DNA of 64,000 bases, from positions 62,001 to 126,000 of the forward strand of contig JAUJPF010000004.1 of NCBI GenBank assembly GCA_030447275.1. Direction: 5' to 3'. The DNA comes from Solirubrobacteraceae bacterium. Lineage in GTDB: Bacteria > Actinomycetota > Thermoleophilia > Solirubrobacterales > Solirubrobacteraceae. The first letter of the stretch is position 1; every line of letters starts with the position of its first letter. This document shows positions 32,938 through 41,905 of the stretch, piece after piece. A model generated the notes under the pieces. The model saw only the letters and a program-made list of their open reading frames with translations, had not been told where the DNA came from and made no database searches. The position numbers were made by a program, and so were the translations under genes.

Positions 32938-34159
32938 CCGCGCGCGCGTTCCGCATCGGTCTGCTCGGCCACGGGACGGTCGGCGGCGCGTTCGCCGAGC
33001 TGCTGCCGGGCGCGCCGACCAGATCGCGCACGTCACCGGGATGCGGCCGGGAGATCGAAAGCGTGCTGACCCGCAGCCGCGGCGACTTCGGCGAGCTTCT
33101 GGAGGGCAGCGACCTGATCGTCGAGCTGATCGGCGGGCTCGATCCCGCCCGCGACTACGTGCTGCGCGCGATGCGCGCGGGCAAGCACGTCGTCACGCCA
33201 ACAAGCAGCTGCTCTCCCACCACGGGGAGGAGCTGTGGTCGGCGGCGCGCGAGCACGGCGTCCAGCTGCGCTTCGAGGCCGCCGTCGCCGGGGTGGTGCC
33301 GGTCATCCGCGTGCTCCAGGAGTCGCTCGCCGCCGCCGAGGTCGAGCGCGTGCACGGCATCGTCAACGGAACGACGAACTACATCCTCACCGAGATGGCG
33401 CGCACCGGCGCGTCGTACGCCGACGCGCTGGCCGACGCCCAGCGGCTCGGCTACGCCGAGGCCGACCCGACCGACGACGTCTCCGGCAAGGACGCGGCGG
33501 CGAAGATGGCCATCCTCGCCCGGCTGGCGTTCGACACGCCCGTGAGCCTCGCGGAGGTCCCGTACGAGGGGATCGAGCACCTGACGTCGGACGACCTCGA
33601 GTACGCGCGCGACCTCGGCCTCGGGCTGAAGCTCATCGGCAGCGCCGAGCGCGTCGACGGCCGCCTCAGCGTGCGCGTCCACCCCGCGTTCCTCTACGCC
33701 GGGCACCCGCTGGCGTCCGTGCACGGCCCGTACAACGCGGTCACGGTCGAGTCGCGGGCGATCACCGAGATCACCATGTCCGGCCCCGGCGCCGGCGGAT
33801 CGCAGACGGCGAGCGCGGTGCTCGGCGACGTGGTCAGCGCGATGATCCCGCCCGCCTCGACGCCGGAGACGACGCAGCGCCTGGAGATCGCCGACGACGT
33901 GGAGTCCGCCTTCTACCTGCACCTGGAAGTCGCCGACCGGCCCGGCGTGCTCGCGCAGGTCGCCCAGATCCTCGGCATGCAGGGGGCGTCGATCAAGTCG
34001 GTCGTGCAGAAGGGCCTGGGGGAGAAGGCGCGGCTGACGATGGTCGTCCACCCGCTGCTCGAGTCGCGCTTCTACGCGGCGCGCGACCTCATCGCGCGGC
34101 TCGACTTCGTGCGGGCGGCGCCGCGCGCGATCCGGGTCATCGAGGAGGAGTTCACCTAG
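32934..34159 (+). CDS. hom: homoserine dehydrogenase (three frameshifts near the N-terminus)
   Basis: About 410 residues: NAD(P)-binding G-L-L-G-H-G-T-V-G-G, catalytic domain with G-I-V-N-G-T-T-N-Y-I-L-T-E-M and the lysine segment S-G-K-D-A-A-A-K, and a C-terminal ACT domain (D-R-P-G-V-L-A-Q-V-A) for feedback control. Reading the conserved protein needs a missing base near 33014, an extra one near 33050 and a missing one near 33197 (T-A-N-K-Q-L-L). From 33200 on the frame is clean. All three are single-base changes in an otherwise conserved gene, so base errors are more likely than decay. Confidence 0.92.
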
Positions 34160-35170
34160 GTGCCGGGCCTCGTCGAGCGCTACCGCGACCGGCTGCCGTT
34201 CGCCGACGACGACCCGGTCGTGACGCTCGGCGAGGGGTCGACGCCGCTCGTCCACGCGCCGACGGTCTCCGAGCGCGTCGGGGCCGAGGTGTACCTGAAG
34301 ATCGAGGGGGCGAACCCGACCGGGTCGTTCAAGGACCGCGGGATGACGTGCGCGGTGTCGGCGGCGGTGCGCGAGGGCGCCGAGGCGGTGATCTGCGCGT
34401 CGACCGGCAACACGGCGGCGAGCGCGGCGGCGTACGCGGCGAAGGCCGGGCTGACGGGCGCGGTGATCGTGCCCGAGGGCAAGATCGCCACCGGCAAGCT
34501 GGCCCAGGCGCTGATGCACGGCGCGCGCGTGATCGCGCTGCGCGGCAACTTCGACGAGGCGCTGCGGCTCGTCCGCGAGCTGGTCGACCGCCACCCGATC
34601 GCGCTCGTCAACAGCGTCAACCCGTTCCGGCTCGAGGGGCAGAAGACCGCGGCGTTCGAGCTGCTCGACGACCTCGACCAGCTCGACCTGCTGTGCATCC
34701 CCGTCGGCAACGCCGGCAACGTCACCGCCTACTGGAAGGGGTTCCGCGAGGCCGGCGCGTCGCCGCGGCTGTTCGGCTTCCAGGCCGAGGGGGCGGCGCC
34801 GCTCGTCCACGGGCGACGGGTGGAGAACCCCGAGACCGTCGCGAGCGCGATCCGCATCGGCAACCCGGCGCGGTGGGAGGAGGCGATGGCGGCGATGACC
34901 GAGTCGCGCGGCGAGATCCGCGCGGTCAGCGACGACGAGATCCTCGACGCCTACCGGCTGCTCGCCGCGCGCGAGGGCGTCTTCTGCGAGCCGGCCAGCG
35001 CGTCGTCGGTGGCGGGGCTGCTCAAGTACGGCGCCGACGGGGCCGAGCGCGTGGCGTGCGTGCTCACCGGCCACGGGCTGAAGGACCCGCAGACCGCGCT
35101 CGAGCAGGCCTACGCGGTCGTGCCGTGCGAGCCGTCGATCGCCGCGGTCGAGCGTGCCGTGCTCGGCTAG
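34160..35170 (+). CDS. thrC: threonine synthase
   Basis: 336 residues, PLP-dependent. K58 in G-S-F-K-D-R-G-M binds PLP, and G-N-A-G-N is the phosphate loop. Converts O-phosphohomoserine to threonine. GTG start directly abuts the hom stop codon. Confidence 0.94.
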   Translation: MPGLVERYRDRLPFADDDPVVTLGEGSTPLVHAPTVSERVGAEVYLKIEGANPTGSFKDRGMTCAVSAAVREGAEAVICASTGNTAASAAAYAAKAGLTGAVIVPEGKIATGKLAQALMHGARVIALRGNFDEALRLVRELVDRHPIALVNSVNPFRLEGQKTAAFELLDDLDQLDLLCIPVGNAGNVTAYWKGFREAGASPRLFGFQAEGAAPLVHGRRVENPETVASAIRIGNPARWEEAMAAMTESRGEIRAVSDDEILDAYRLLAAREGVFCEPASASSVAGLLKYGADGAERVACVLTGHGLKDPQTALEQAYAVVPCEPSIAAVERAVLG

Positions 35171-35271
35171 ACGCGCGCCGCGAGCGCGAGCCGGGCGCCG
35201 CGCGGCGACCACGGCGCCCACGACGCCGCCCCAGCCGCGGCGCCGGCCAGCACCGCGAGCAGCGCGACGGT

Positions 35272-35277
35272 TAGGGT
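35272..35277 (+). promoter_or_regulatory. TAGGGT -10-like hexamer before thrB
   Basis: TAGGGT ends 7 bases before the GTG of thrB. The thrC-thrB gap is 114 bases, long enough for an internal promoter. Confidence 0.35.
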
Positions 35278-35284
35278 CCGCCGC

Positions 35285-36126
35285 GTGCAGCGCCGCCTCG
35301 ACGTCCGCGTGCCCGCGTCGTCGGCCAACCTCGGCCCCGGATACGACCCGGTCGCGGCGGCCCACGCCGTCCACCTCGAGCATCGAGGTCGAGGAAACCG
35401 GGACGTTCGCGGTGGAGACGGCGCTCGACGTGCCGCGCGACCGCACGAACCTCGTCGTCCAGGCCTTCGAGCGCCTCCACCCGGCGGACGACTTCACGTT
35501 CCGCATCGCGTCGAACATACCGCTGAGCGGCGGGCTCGGATCCAGCGCCGCGGCGATCGTCGGCGGCCTCGTCGCCGCCGACCACCTGTTCGAGCTCGAC
35601 ACCGACGTCCTCGCGCACGCGACGGCGCTCGAGGTCACCCGGACAACGTCGCCGCCGCGCTGCACGGCGGGTTCGTCGTGGTCGCCGACGGCGCCCCGTG
35701 CGCTTCGACCCGCCACCCGAGCTCGAGGGGTGCTCGTCATCCCGCAGGCGGTGCGGACCGAGGCCGCGCGCGGCGCTGCCCGCCGAGGTGCCGATCGGCG
35801 ATGCCGTCTTCAACGTCGCGCACGCGGCGCTGCTCATGATCGGCCTCGCCCGCTCCGACCTCGACCTCGTCGCGCGCGGGCTCGCCGACCGGCTCCACCA
35901 GCCGCGCCGCGCGCACCTGTATCCGCGCTCGATGGAGCTGGTCGAGGCGCGCTCGTTCGGCGCGCTGGGCGCGACGATCTCCGGCGCCGGCCCCACGGTC
36001 CTGATGTGGTCGCACTACGAGCAGACGGCCGGCGTCTTCGAGGCGGCGCGCCGCCGCGCCGACGGGTGGGCCGACGTCGTGCGCGCCCCGTTCGAGCCGA
36101 TGGGGGCGGACGTCCGGGCGCTCTGA
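35285..36126 (+). CDS. thrB: homoserine kinase (multiple frameshifts)
   Basis: GHMP kinase phosphorylating homoserine for ThrC. Pieces in different frames line up with one protein: V-P-A-S-S-A-N-L-G-P-G-Y-D (N-terminus), the ATP loop L-S-G-G-L-G-S-S-A-A-A, then H-P-D-N-V-A-A-A-L-H-G-G, and S-G-A-G-P-T-V-L near the end. Frame changes are needed near 35385, 35640, 35700 and 35770. Length would be normal (about 280). Because hom and thrC around it are intact or nearly so, local base errors are the simplest cause; a true pseudogene would leave a threonine auxotroph. Confidence 0.85.
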
Positions 36127-36138
36127 CCTCTGAGCGCC

Positions 36139-36426
36139 ATGCACGTCACCCTCGCCGCCACGCCGCTCGCCCGGCTGCGCGGCCTGATCGGCCGCCGCGA
36201 GCCCCGGCCGCTCCTCCTCGTCCCGGCCGCCGCGATCCACACGTGGGGGATGCGGTTCGCGATCGACGTCGTGTTCCTCGACGCCGAGCTGCGGGTGGTG
36301 AAGGTCGTCCGCGGGCTCCCGCCGCGGCGGCTCGCGTCGGCGCGCCGCGCACGCGCGGTGCTCGAGCTGCCGGCGGGCGGTGCGGACGGCCTGGAGGAGG
36401 GCGCGAAGCTGGCGCTCAGGCGCTGA
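36139..36426 (+). CDS. DUF192-family protein
   Basis: 95 residues: A-R-L-R-G-L-I-G-R-R, then I-H-T-W-G-M-R-F-A-I-D-V-V-F-L-D and V-L-E-L-P-A-G. This is the small beta-rich DUF192 family of unknown role. Its last 11 bases overlap the convergent L,D-transpeptidase gene. Behind thrB by 12 bases. Confidence 0.85.
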   Translation: MHVTLAATPLARLRGLIGRREPRPLLLVPAAAIHTWGMRFAIDVVFLDAELRVVKVVRGLPPRRLASARRARAVLELPAGGADGLEEGAKLALRR

Positions 36427-37222
36427 TCGTCACGCGGGTGCCGGCCCGCACGCGGCGGATCAGCTTGCGCAGGTCGCGCTCGCGGACGTGGAGGCAGCCG
36501 GCGCTCGTCGCGCGGCCGACGCGCGACTGGTCGGAGACGCCGTGCAGCGCGAGCCGGTCGCCGCCGTTCCACCCCGAGGGCAGGTTCGGCTGCCGGCCGC
36601 TCAGGGCGAGGATGCAGCAGCCGTAGGGGAGGCCGCTGCCGGCGAGGAGGCGGTCGGTGATCGCGAAGCGGCCGGTGGGCGTCGGCGAGCCCGGCGCGCC
36701 GATGCCGACGCGGAAGCGGTCGACGACCTTGCCGCGCACGCGGACGCGGGCGAGCTTCTCGGAGAGGTCGACCTCGATCGCCATCGGGACCGTGCGCAGG
36801 CGCGCGGCGCGGGCGGGGATCCAGCCGGCGCGGCCGTTCGGCAGCGACGGGTGGAGGACGGCGAGCCAGCCGTCGCGGCGGTCGACGACCGCGAGGATCT
36901 GCTTGCTGCCGAACGGCGTGCGGCGCGGGACCTGCACGACGGCGCGGCCGCCGGGGCGCGAGCGCAGCACCGTCTTGCGGACGATCCGGGCGGCCTGCGG
37001 CGCCGAGGCGTCGCCGCCGGGCTTGGCGGCGGAGTCGACGGGCCGGACGGGGCCGTCGCCCGAGCCGCCGCCGGTGAACGGCAGGCGCTGCCGCTGGTCC
37101 TTCGCGGCGGGCGTGGCCACCCCGCGGACGGCCTTGCCGTCGCCGTTGCCGCGCGCGGCAGGGTCGCCCGCGCCGCAACCCGCGAGGAGAGCGGCAGTCG
37201 CCAGCGCCGCGACCGCGCGCAT
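36416..37222 (-). CDS. L,D-transpeptidase lipoprotein (YkuD domain)
   Basis: 268 residues. Lipobox L-L-A-G-C at about residue 16, a linker, an SH3-like domain (about 80-150) and a YkuD catalytic domain with L-H-G-V-S and the S-A-G-C-L-H-V motif containing the catalytic cysteine. Makes 3-3 cross-links in peptidoglycan. Starts 4 bases after the parA stop; third gene of a FHA-ParA-transpeptidase operon. Confidence 0.9.
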   Translation of the reverse strand: MRAVAALATAALLAGCGAGDPAARGNGDGKAVRGVATPAAKDQRQRLPFTGGGSGDGPVRPVDSAAKPGGDASAPQAARIVRKTVLRSRPGGRAVVQVPRRTPFGSKQILAVVDRRDGWLAVLHPSLPNGRAGWIPARAARLRTVPMAIEVDLSEKLARVRVRGKVVDRFRVGIGAPGSPTPTGRFAITDRLLAGSGLPYGCCILALSGRQPNLPSGWNGGDRLALHGVSDQSRVGRATSAGCLHVRERDLRKLIRRVRAGTRVTISA

Positions 37223-37226
37223 CGGC

Positions 37227-38009
37227 CTAGGCCGTGACGCGGAGGGGCTCGAGACGCCGGCGGGCGTCGTCGAGCCCGAGCCGGCCGAGGAGCTCGTCGG
37301 CGAGAGCGATGTAGTCCTCGCCGAGGTCGGGGCGGTGGTCGAGGATCGAGACCCCACGCTCCGCGGACTCGGCATAGGCGATGGACTGGCGGATCGACGT
37401 GTCGAACACCTTGTCCTTGAACTCCTCGCGCAGCGCGTTGTACGCATCACGCGAGTGAATCGTCCGCATGTCGGCAATGTTGAACACGACGCCGAGCCAC
37501 TCGAGGTCCGGATTCAGGCTCTCGCGCGCCAGCTCGACCACCTCGAGGGCCTGCTCGACGCCCTGCATCGCGAAGTACTGGGCCTCGGCCGAGAGCAGCG
37601 CGTAGTCGGCGGCGACGAGCGCGTTGACGGTCAGCAGGCCGAGCGTCGGCGGGCAGTCGAAGAAGATGACGTCGTAGCTGCGCTTGACGTCCTTGAGCGC
37701 CCGCTTGAGGGTCAGCTCGCGGCCCATCTTGCCGGCGAGCGCCAGCTCGGCCTCGGCGAGCGAGAGGTTGGCGGGCATGACGTCGTCGTGGATCGCCTCG
37801 CGGGCCTTGGTCCGCGCGGCGAGGACGTCGCCGACGGTCGGCGTGGCCTCCGGATCGACGTCGAAGTAGTCCGACAGGTTGCCCTGGGGATCGAGGTCGA
37901 TCGCGAGCACGCGGAGGTCCAGCCGTCGCAGGACGTCCGTGAGCGTCCGGACCGACGTGGTCTTCCCGGTGCCGCCCTTCTGGGAGAGGATCGCGATCGT
38001 CGCGGCCAA
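37227..38009 (-). CDS. ParA-family ATPase
   Basis: 260 residues with the deviant Walker A K-G-G-T-G-K-T-T, Walker A' (D-L-D-P-Q-G-N-L-S) and Walker B F-F-D-C-P-P. TTG start. No ParB or parS-like partner is adjacent, so this is an orphan ParA/MinD-type protein that positions something other than the chromosome origin, perhaps the envelope machinery encoded downstream. Function inferred only from context. Confidence 0.88.
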   Translation of the reverse strand: MAATIAILSQKGGTGKTTSVRTLTDVLRRLDLRVLAIDLDPQGNLSDYFDVDPEATPTVGDVLAARTKAREAIHDDVMPANLSLAEAELALAGKMGRELTLKRALKDVKRSYDVIFFDCPPTLGLLTVNALVAADYALLSAEAQYFAMQGVEQALEVVELARESLNPDLEWLGVVFNIADMRTIHSRDAYNALREEFKDKVFDTSIRQSIAYAESAERGVSILDHRPDLGEDYIALADELLGRLGLDDARRRLEPLRVTA

Positions 38010-38034
38010 GCTCTGAGGAGGGTAGCCCGTCGCG

Positions 38035-38622
38035 TCAGCCGGCGGCTTCGAGCGTGGTGTCGCCCGCCGGGGCGGCGACGCCGGGCACGTCGACGAAGGC
38101 CATGCGGTAGCGCCCGACGACGATCTCGTCGCCGTCCAAGAGCTCCCGCCACTCGACCCGCTCGCCGTTGACGAAGACCCCGTTGAGCGACCGGTCGTCG
38201 AGCACGCGCACGCCGTCGGGCTGGCGGACGATGAGCGCGTGACGCCGCGAGACCGTCGGGTCGTCGAAGCGGACGTCCGCGGCCAGGCTGCGTCCGACCC
38301 GGGTCCACTCGCGCTCGATCGCGATCGACTCGGTCTTCCCGTCGCGGTCGAAGACGAGGTACTGCCCGGCGTCGGCGAGCCGCTCGCGTGCGGCGGCGAG
38401 CCACGCCTCGCGCTCCTCGGGCGTCTTCTCGGGGGCGGTGCCGCGCGAGAAGCGGTTCCCGCCCGCCGCCCCCGTGAACAGCGACGCCCGGGCGAAGCTC
38501 GAGCTGCCGCAGCCGGCGCACGTCGGCAGCTCGTCGGCGACCGCCAGCGTCACGACGTGTCCGCACTCCTCGCAACGGAACGAACCGGTCCCCGCCAGCG
38601 TCCCGGACGTGAGTGACTCCAT
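38035..38622 (-). CDS. zinc-ribbon FHA-domain protein
   Basis: 195 residues. A C-x2-C...C-x2-C zinc ribbon at residues 17-39, a helical linker, and a C-terminal FHA domain: G-R-S-L-A-A-D-V-R-F, then V-S-R-R-H-A and S-L-N-G-V-F-V-N-G. FHA domains bind phosphothreonine, so this protein likely responds to a Ser/Thr kinase. First gene of the operon with parA and the transpeptidase. Confidence 0.88.
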   Translation of the reverse strand: MESLTSGTLAGTGSFRCEECGHVVTLAVADELPTCAGCGSSSFARASLFTGAAGGNRFSRGTAPEKTPEEREAWLAAARERLADAGQYLVFDRDGKTESIAIEREWTRVGRSLAADVRFDDPTVSRRHALIVRQPDGVRVLDDRSLNGVFVNGERVEWRELLDGDEIVVGRYRMAFVDVPGVAAPAGDTTLEAAG

Positions 38623-38743
38623 CCCTCTCGCTCCTCTCGGCGCGCCCGTGGGCGCCACCCTCTCACTGCTCCCGCTCGTGACGATACTAACGACCGGCGG
38701 GCCGTATGAAGGAAGTTCGCCTGAGCGCGCGAAGGGAGGCCCC

Positions 38744-39010
38744 ATGCCCCGTCTGCTGCCGACGCTCACGCCCGCCGACCTCGAGCTGCGCCTGCTCCGC
38801 AAGGGCCTCGGCGAGCGCTCCGACGACCGCCACCTCTGCTCGGACTGCGGCCGCACGCCGCTGACCGGCGAGCGGATCCACCACTACGACGACGGGTCGT
38901 CGGTGTGCGAGCTGTGCCGCCCGCTGCGGCGGGTCGAGCCGGCGCGGGTCGAGCTCGTGTGCCACCCCGAGCACGGGCACGCGGTCAAGGTCCGGCGCCT
39001 CGCTGCGTAG
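38744..39010 (+). CDS. small zinc-binding protein
   Basis: 88 residues with a treble-clef-like pattern C-S-D-C-G-R-T ... V-C-E-L-C, then a basic tail with R-V-E-L-V-C-H-P-E-H-G-H. ATG with GGGAGG 5 bases upstream. Similar small zinc proteins occur in related genomes; role unknown. Confidence 0.8.
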   Translation: MPRLLPTLTPADLELRLLRKGLGERSDDRHLCSDCGRTPLTGERIHHYDDGSSVCELCRPLRRVEPARVELVCHPEHGHAVKVRRLAA

Positions 39011-39029
39011 GCCCCGAGCTGGTGCGGGG

Positions 39030-39035
39030 TAGCAT
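39030..39035 (+). promoter_or_regulatory. TAGCAT -10-like hexamer before the SRPBCC gene
   Basis: TAGCAT ends 11 bases before the ATG at 39047, without a ribosome site. Confidence 0.35.
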
Positions 39036-39046
39036 CCCCGCCGCCG

Positions 39047-39571
39047 ATGGACCCGATCAGCTCCACCGTCGTCATCGATCGCCCGCGCGAGCAGGTCTAC
39101 GAGTACCTGGCTGACATCGCGAACCACTGGGAGTTCACGGATCACTACCTGCGCGAGGTCCACATGACCCGCGAGGACACCTACGGCCTCGGCGCGGGGA
39201 TGCGGTTCCGCCAACCGACCCCGCTCAACCGCTTCGACTGGGCCGAGCTGACGATCACCGACATGGAGGCGCCGCGCCGGATCGTCCAGAAGGGCCGCGG
39301 CGGCAAGTACAACCGGATCCGGATGCTCTCCGTCCTCACGCTCGAGCCGAGCGGCGCCGGCGGCACGCGGGTGACGCTGACGACCGAGACCCAGCCCCGC
39401 TTCCCCTCCGACCGCCTGATCGAGGCGTTCGCGCGCGGACCGCTCAAGCGTCGCCAGCGCAAGGCGCTCAAGCGGCTGCGGTCGATCGTCGAGGAGGGCC
39501 GCGAGCGTGGGCGGCGCGCCACGATCGCCGGCGGCGGGCCGAGGAAGCCCGCCTCGCAGTTCAGGTTGTAG
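39047..39571 (+). CDS. SRPBCC-superfamily protein
   Basis: 174 residues with the START/polyketide-cyclase-like fold: S-S-T-V-V-I-D-R-P-R-E-Q-V-Y-E-Y-L-A at the start and alternating strands after. Such proteins bind hydrophobic ligands. The C-terminus is basic. No ligand can be inferred. Confidence 0.82.
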   Translation: MDPISSTVVIDRPREQVYEYLADIANHWEFTDHYLREVHMTREDTYGLGAGMRFRQPTPLNRFDWAELTITDMEAPRRIVQKGRGGKYNRIRMLSVLTLEPSGAGGTRVTLTTETQPRFPSDRLIEAFARGPLKRRQRKALKRLRSIVEEGRERGRRATIAGGGPRKPASQFRL

Positions 39572-39574
39572 CCT
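39569..39574 (+). promoter_or_regulatory. TAGCCT -10-like hexamer before the lipoprotein gene
   Basis: TAGCCT overlaps the SRPBCC stop codon and ends 11 bases before the GTG at 39586. Confidence 0.35.
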
Positions 39575-39585
39575 TCCGGCCCGCT

Positions 39586-40167
39586 GTGCCCTCGCCGCGC
39601 TCCCTCGTCCTGCTGCTCGCCGCCGTGCTCGCGCTCGGTGTCTCGGCCTGCGGCCAGGAGGAGGTCGAGGCCGGCGGCTACCAGACCGAGAACGCCCAGG
39701 TGGCCGAGACCGAGGGCATCTACCTCGAGGTCGGCGAGATGAAGTACCAGGTGCAGATCTCGCGCCAGCTCAATCCGCTGCTGGTCGACGACCGCGCCTA
39801 CTTCGAGGGCGTCTCCGAGGGCGACCTCGACCTCGCCGACGACGAGGTCTGGTTCGGCGTGTGGATGCGCGTCGAGAACGAGTCGGAGGAGCCGCAGGAG
39901 GCCGCGGAGCGGTTCACGATCGTCGACACGCAGGAGAACGAGTACGTCCCGGTCGAGATCGGTGAGGAGAACGCGCTCGCCTACGCCGCGCGGGAGGTCG
40001 AGGGCGGGAAGCTGCTGCCCGATCCGAACGGCCCGGCCGGGGAGCGCCAGCCCAACGGCGCGCTGCTGCTCTTCAAGCTCAAGCGGTTCTCGCTGGACAA
40101 CCGCCCGCTCGAGCTGATCATCGAGGGCCCCGAGGGCGAGCGGGCCCTCGTCAACCTCGACGTCTGA
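39586..40167 (+). CDS. lipoprotein of unknown function
   Basis: 193 residues with lipobox G-V-S-A-C at about 18-22. The mature part is acidic and beta-rich, with V-W-F-G-V-W-M-R-V-E-N and F-T-I-V-D-T-Q-E-N-E-Y, a pattern resembling DUF4352-like immunoprotective extracellular domains. 3' end overlaps the convergent penicillin-binding protein gene by 17 bases. Confidence 0.82.
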   Translation: MPSPRSLVLLLAAVLALGVSACGQEEVEAGGYQTENAQVAETEGIYLEVGEMKYQVQISRQLNPLLVDDRAYFEGVSEGDLDLADDEVWFGVWMRVENESEEPQEAAERFTIVDTQENEYVPVEIGEENALAYAAREVEGGKLLPDPNGPAGERQPNGALLLFKLKRFSLDNRPLELIIEGPEGERALVNLDV

Positions 40168-41905
40168 GGCCCTCGGCGAGCACTTCCCGCGCCGCCGGCG
40201 CCGCGACCGCGCCTCCCGCGCCCGCCTCGACGAGCAGCACGGCCACCGCGATCCGCGGCCGCTTCGCGGGCGCGTAGGCGGCGAACCACGCCGAGGTGTC
40301 GGTGGTGTCGCCCACCACCGGCGCGTCCTCGGCCGCCTGACCCTGGGTCTGGCGCAGCTCGGCCGTCCCGGTCTTGCCGGCCACCGTCGTCCCCTCGATC
40401 GCGGCGGCGGTGCCGGTCCCGTAGCTGACGACGGCGCGCATCGCGCGGTCGACGATGCGCGCGGTGCGCTGTGCGATCGCCGGGGTCGAGCGGGGCGTGG
40501 CGGCGCGGAGGAGCGTGGGGCGCGGCAGGCGTCCGCGGTCGGCGATCGTCGCGGCGACGAGCGCCATCTGGAGCGTGCTGGCCTGCACCCGTCCCTGCCC
40601 GATCGCCGACGAGCCGACGGCGAGGTCGTCGCCGATCTCCGCCGCCGGGGGGATCGCGCTCGTCGCCGCGCCGTCGATGGCCGGCGGGCGGTTGAAGCCA
40701 AAGCGCTCGGCGACCTCGACGAGGCGGCGGGCGCCGAGCTCCGCGCCGAGCGGGCCGAACACGGAGTTGCACGAGTGCGCGAACGACTCGATCAGCGTGC
40801 CGCCGCACGACTCGCCGTTGGCGTTCTGGAGCTCGACGCCCTCGAGCGTGGCCGCGGTGGCGACGTCGTAGCGCGACGACGGCCTGGCGATGCCCGCCTC
40901 GAGCGCGCCGGCCAGCGTGAGGATCTTGAACGTCGAGCCGGGCGGCTGGAGGCCGGAGAGCCCGACGCCGGCCGCGGCGACCACGTCGCCGTCGTCGCCG
41001 CCTCCGACGCGCATGGCGACGACCCCGCCCAGGCGGCCGGCGAGCGCGGCGGACGCCGCCGCCTGGATGCGCGGCACGATCGTGGAGCGGACCGGCTCGG
41101 CCTGGCGCGCGGTGCCCGCGGCGAGGACCCGCCCGCCGGCGCGGAGGCGTCCGCCCGGCGTGCCGCGCAGCTCGTCGTCGAGCGCCCGCTCGAGGCCGCT
41201 GATCCCGACCTGGGCGTCGTCGGGCACGCCGAGCGCCCGCAGCTCCTCCAGGCGCTCGGCCGGGATCGCGCCCATCTCGCCGCCGATGCTCGCCGACGTC
41301 TCGGGGTCCTCAGACGCGCGGTCCGGGCCGGCGGCGAGCTCGGCCCCGTCGGCGGCGAGGAGGGTCGCGCGCGGCGGCAGCTCGACCGTGCGCTCGAGCG
41401 TTTCGCCCCTGCGGACGCCGGGGAACGTGAGGTGGCGCGCCCAGGCCACCCGGGCCTCGCCGTCCTCGTCGGCGACGGGCACCGCGAGCGGGGCGCGGAC
41501 GGCGCCGAAGACGCGGGTGGCGACGGTCAGCGGCACCGCGATGACGCCGTCGTCCGCGCCGCGGGCCTCGCCGGCGCGCACGCGGGTGGCGGTCGCGAGC
41601 GCGCGCGCCGCGCGGTGGGCGGCGGCGAACCGCTGCTCGCCGATGCGGCCGCGGGCGTCCTCGGTGAGGAGCTCGTACATCGCCGCGTAGTCGCCGCGTG
41701 CGTAGGCGCCGGCGTACCGCTCGGCGACGTCCTCCTCCGCAGGCCGGTGCAGCCCGCCCGCCACGAGCCCGGCGACGAACGCGAGGGCGCCCAGGAGCAC
41801 GACGGGGACGAGGTGGCGGAGGAGACGGTCGCGCCGCCTGTCACGGGGACGTCCGGGGCGCTGCCGGTAGCCTCGGCCGCCCGTGACAGGCGTGGACTGG
41901 ATCAT
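40151..41905 (-). CDS. penicillin-binding transpeptidase with NTF2-like domain
   Basis: 584 residues: one membrane anchor (about 33-52), an NTF2/MecR1-like domain (55-160), a dimerisation-type linker, then the transpeptidase with S324-T-F-K327, S378-C-N380 and K511-T-G-T. All catalytic motifs of class B penicillin-binding proteins are present. The ATG at 41905 overlaps the divergent protease start (41883) by 23 bases; a shorter start is possible but none has a ribosome site. Confidence 0.92.
   Translation of the reverse strand: MIQSTPVTGGRGYRQRPGRPRDRRRDRLLRHLVPVVLLGALAFVAGLVAGGLHRPAEEDVAERYAGAYARGDYAAMYELLTEDARGRIGEQRFAAAHRAARALATATRVRAGEARGADDGVIAVPLTVATRVFGAVRAPLAVPVADEDGEARVAWARHLTFPGVRRGETLERTVELPPRATLLAADGAELAAGPDRASEDPETSASIGGEMGAIPAERLEELRALGVPDDAQVGISGLERALDDELRGTPGGRLRAGGRVLAAGTARQAEPVRSTIVPRIQAAASAALAGRLGGVVAMRVGGGDDGDVVAAAGVGLSGLQPPGSTFKILTLAGALEAGIARPSSRYDVATAATLEGVELQNANGESCGGTLIESFAHSCNSVFGPLGAELGARRLVEVAERFGFNRPPAIDGAATSAIPPAAEIGDDLAVGSSAIGQGRVQASTLQMALVAATIADRGRLPRPTLLRAATPRSTPAIAQRTARIVDRAMRAVVSYGTGTAAAIEGTTVAGKTGTAELRQTQGQAAEDAPVVGDTTDTSAWFAAYAPAKRPRIAVAVLLVEAGAGGAVAAPAAREVLAEGLRRRG
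41868..41873 (+). promoter_or_regulatory. TAGCCT -10-like hexamer before the MarP-like protease
   Basis: TAGCCT ends 9 bases before the GTG at 41883; it lies inside the coding region of the divergent penicillin-binding protein. Confidence 0.35.

Noticed and set aside
35168-35284. Minus-strand hydrophobic peptide antisense to the thrC-thrB gap
   Set aside because: No start codon in a suitable place and an Ala/Leu-rich composition that GC-rich DNA yields by chance.
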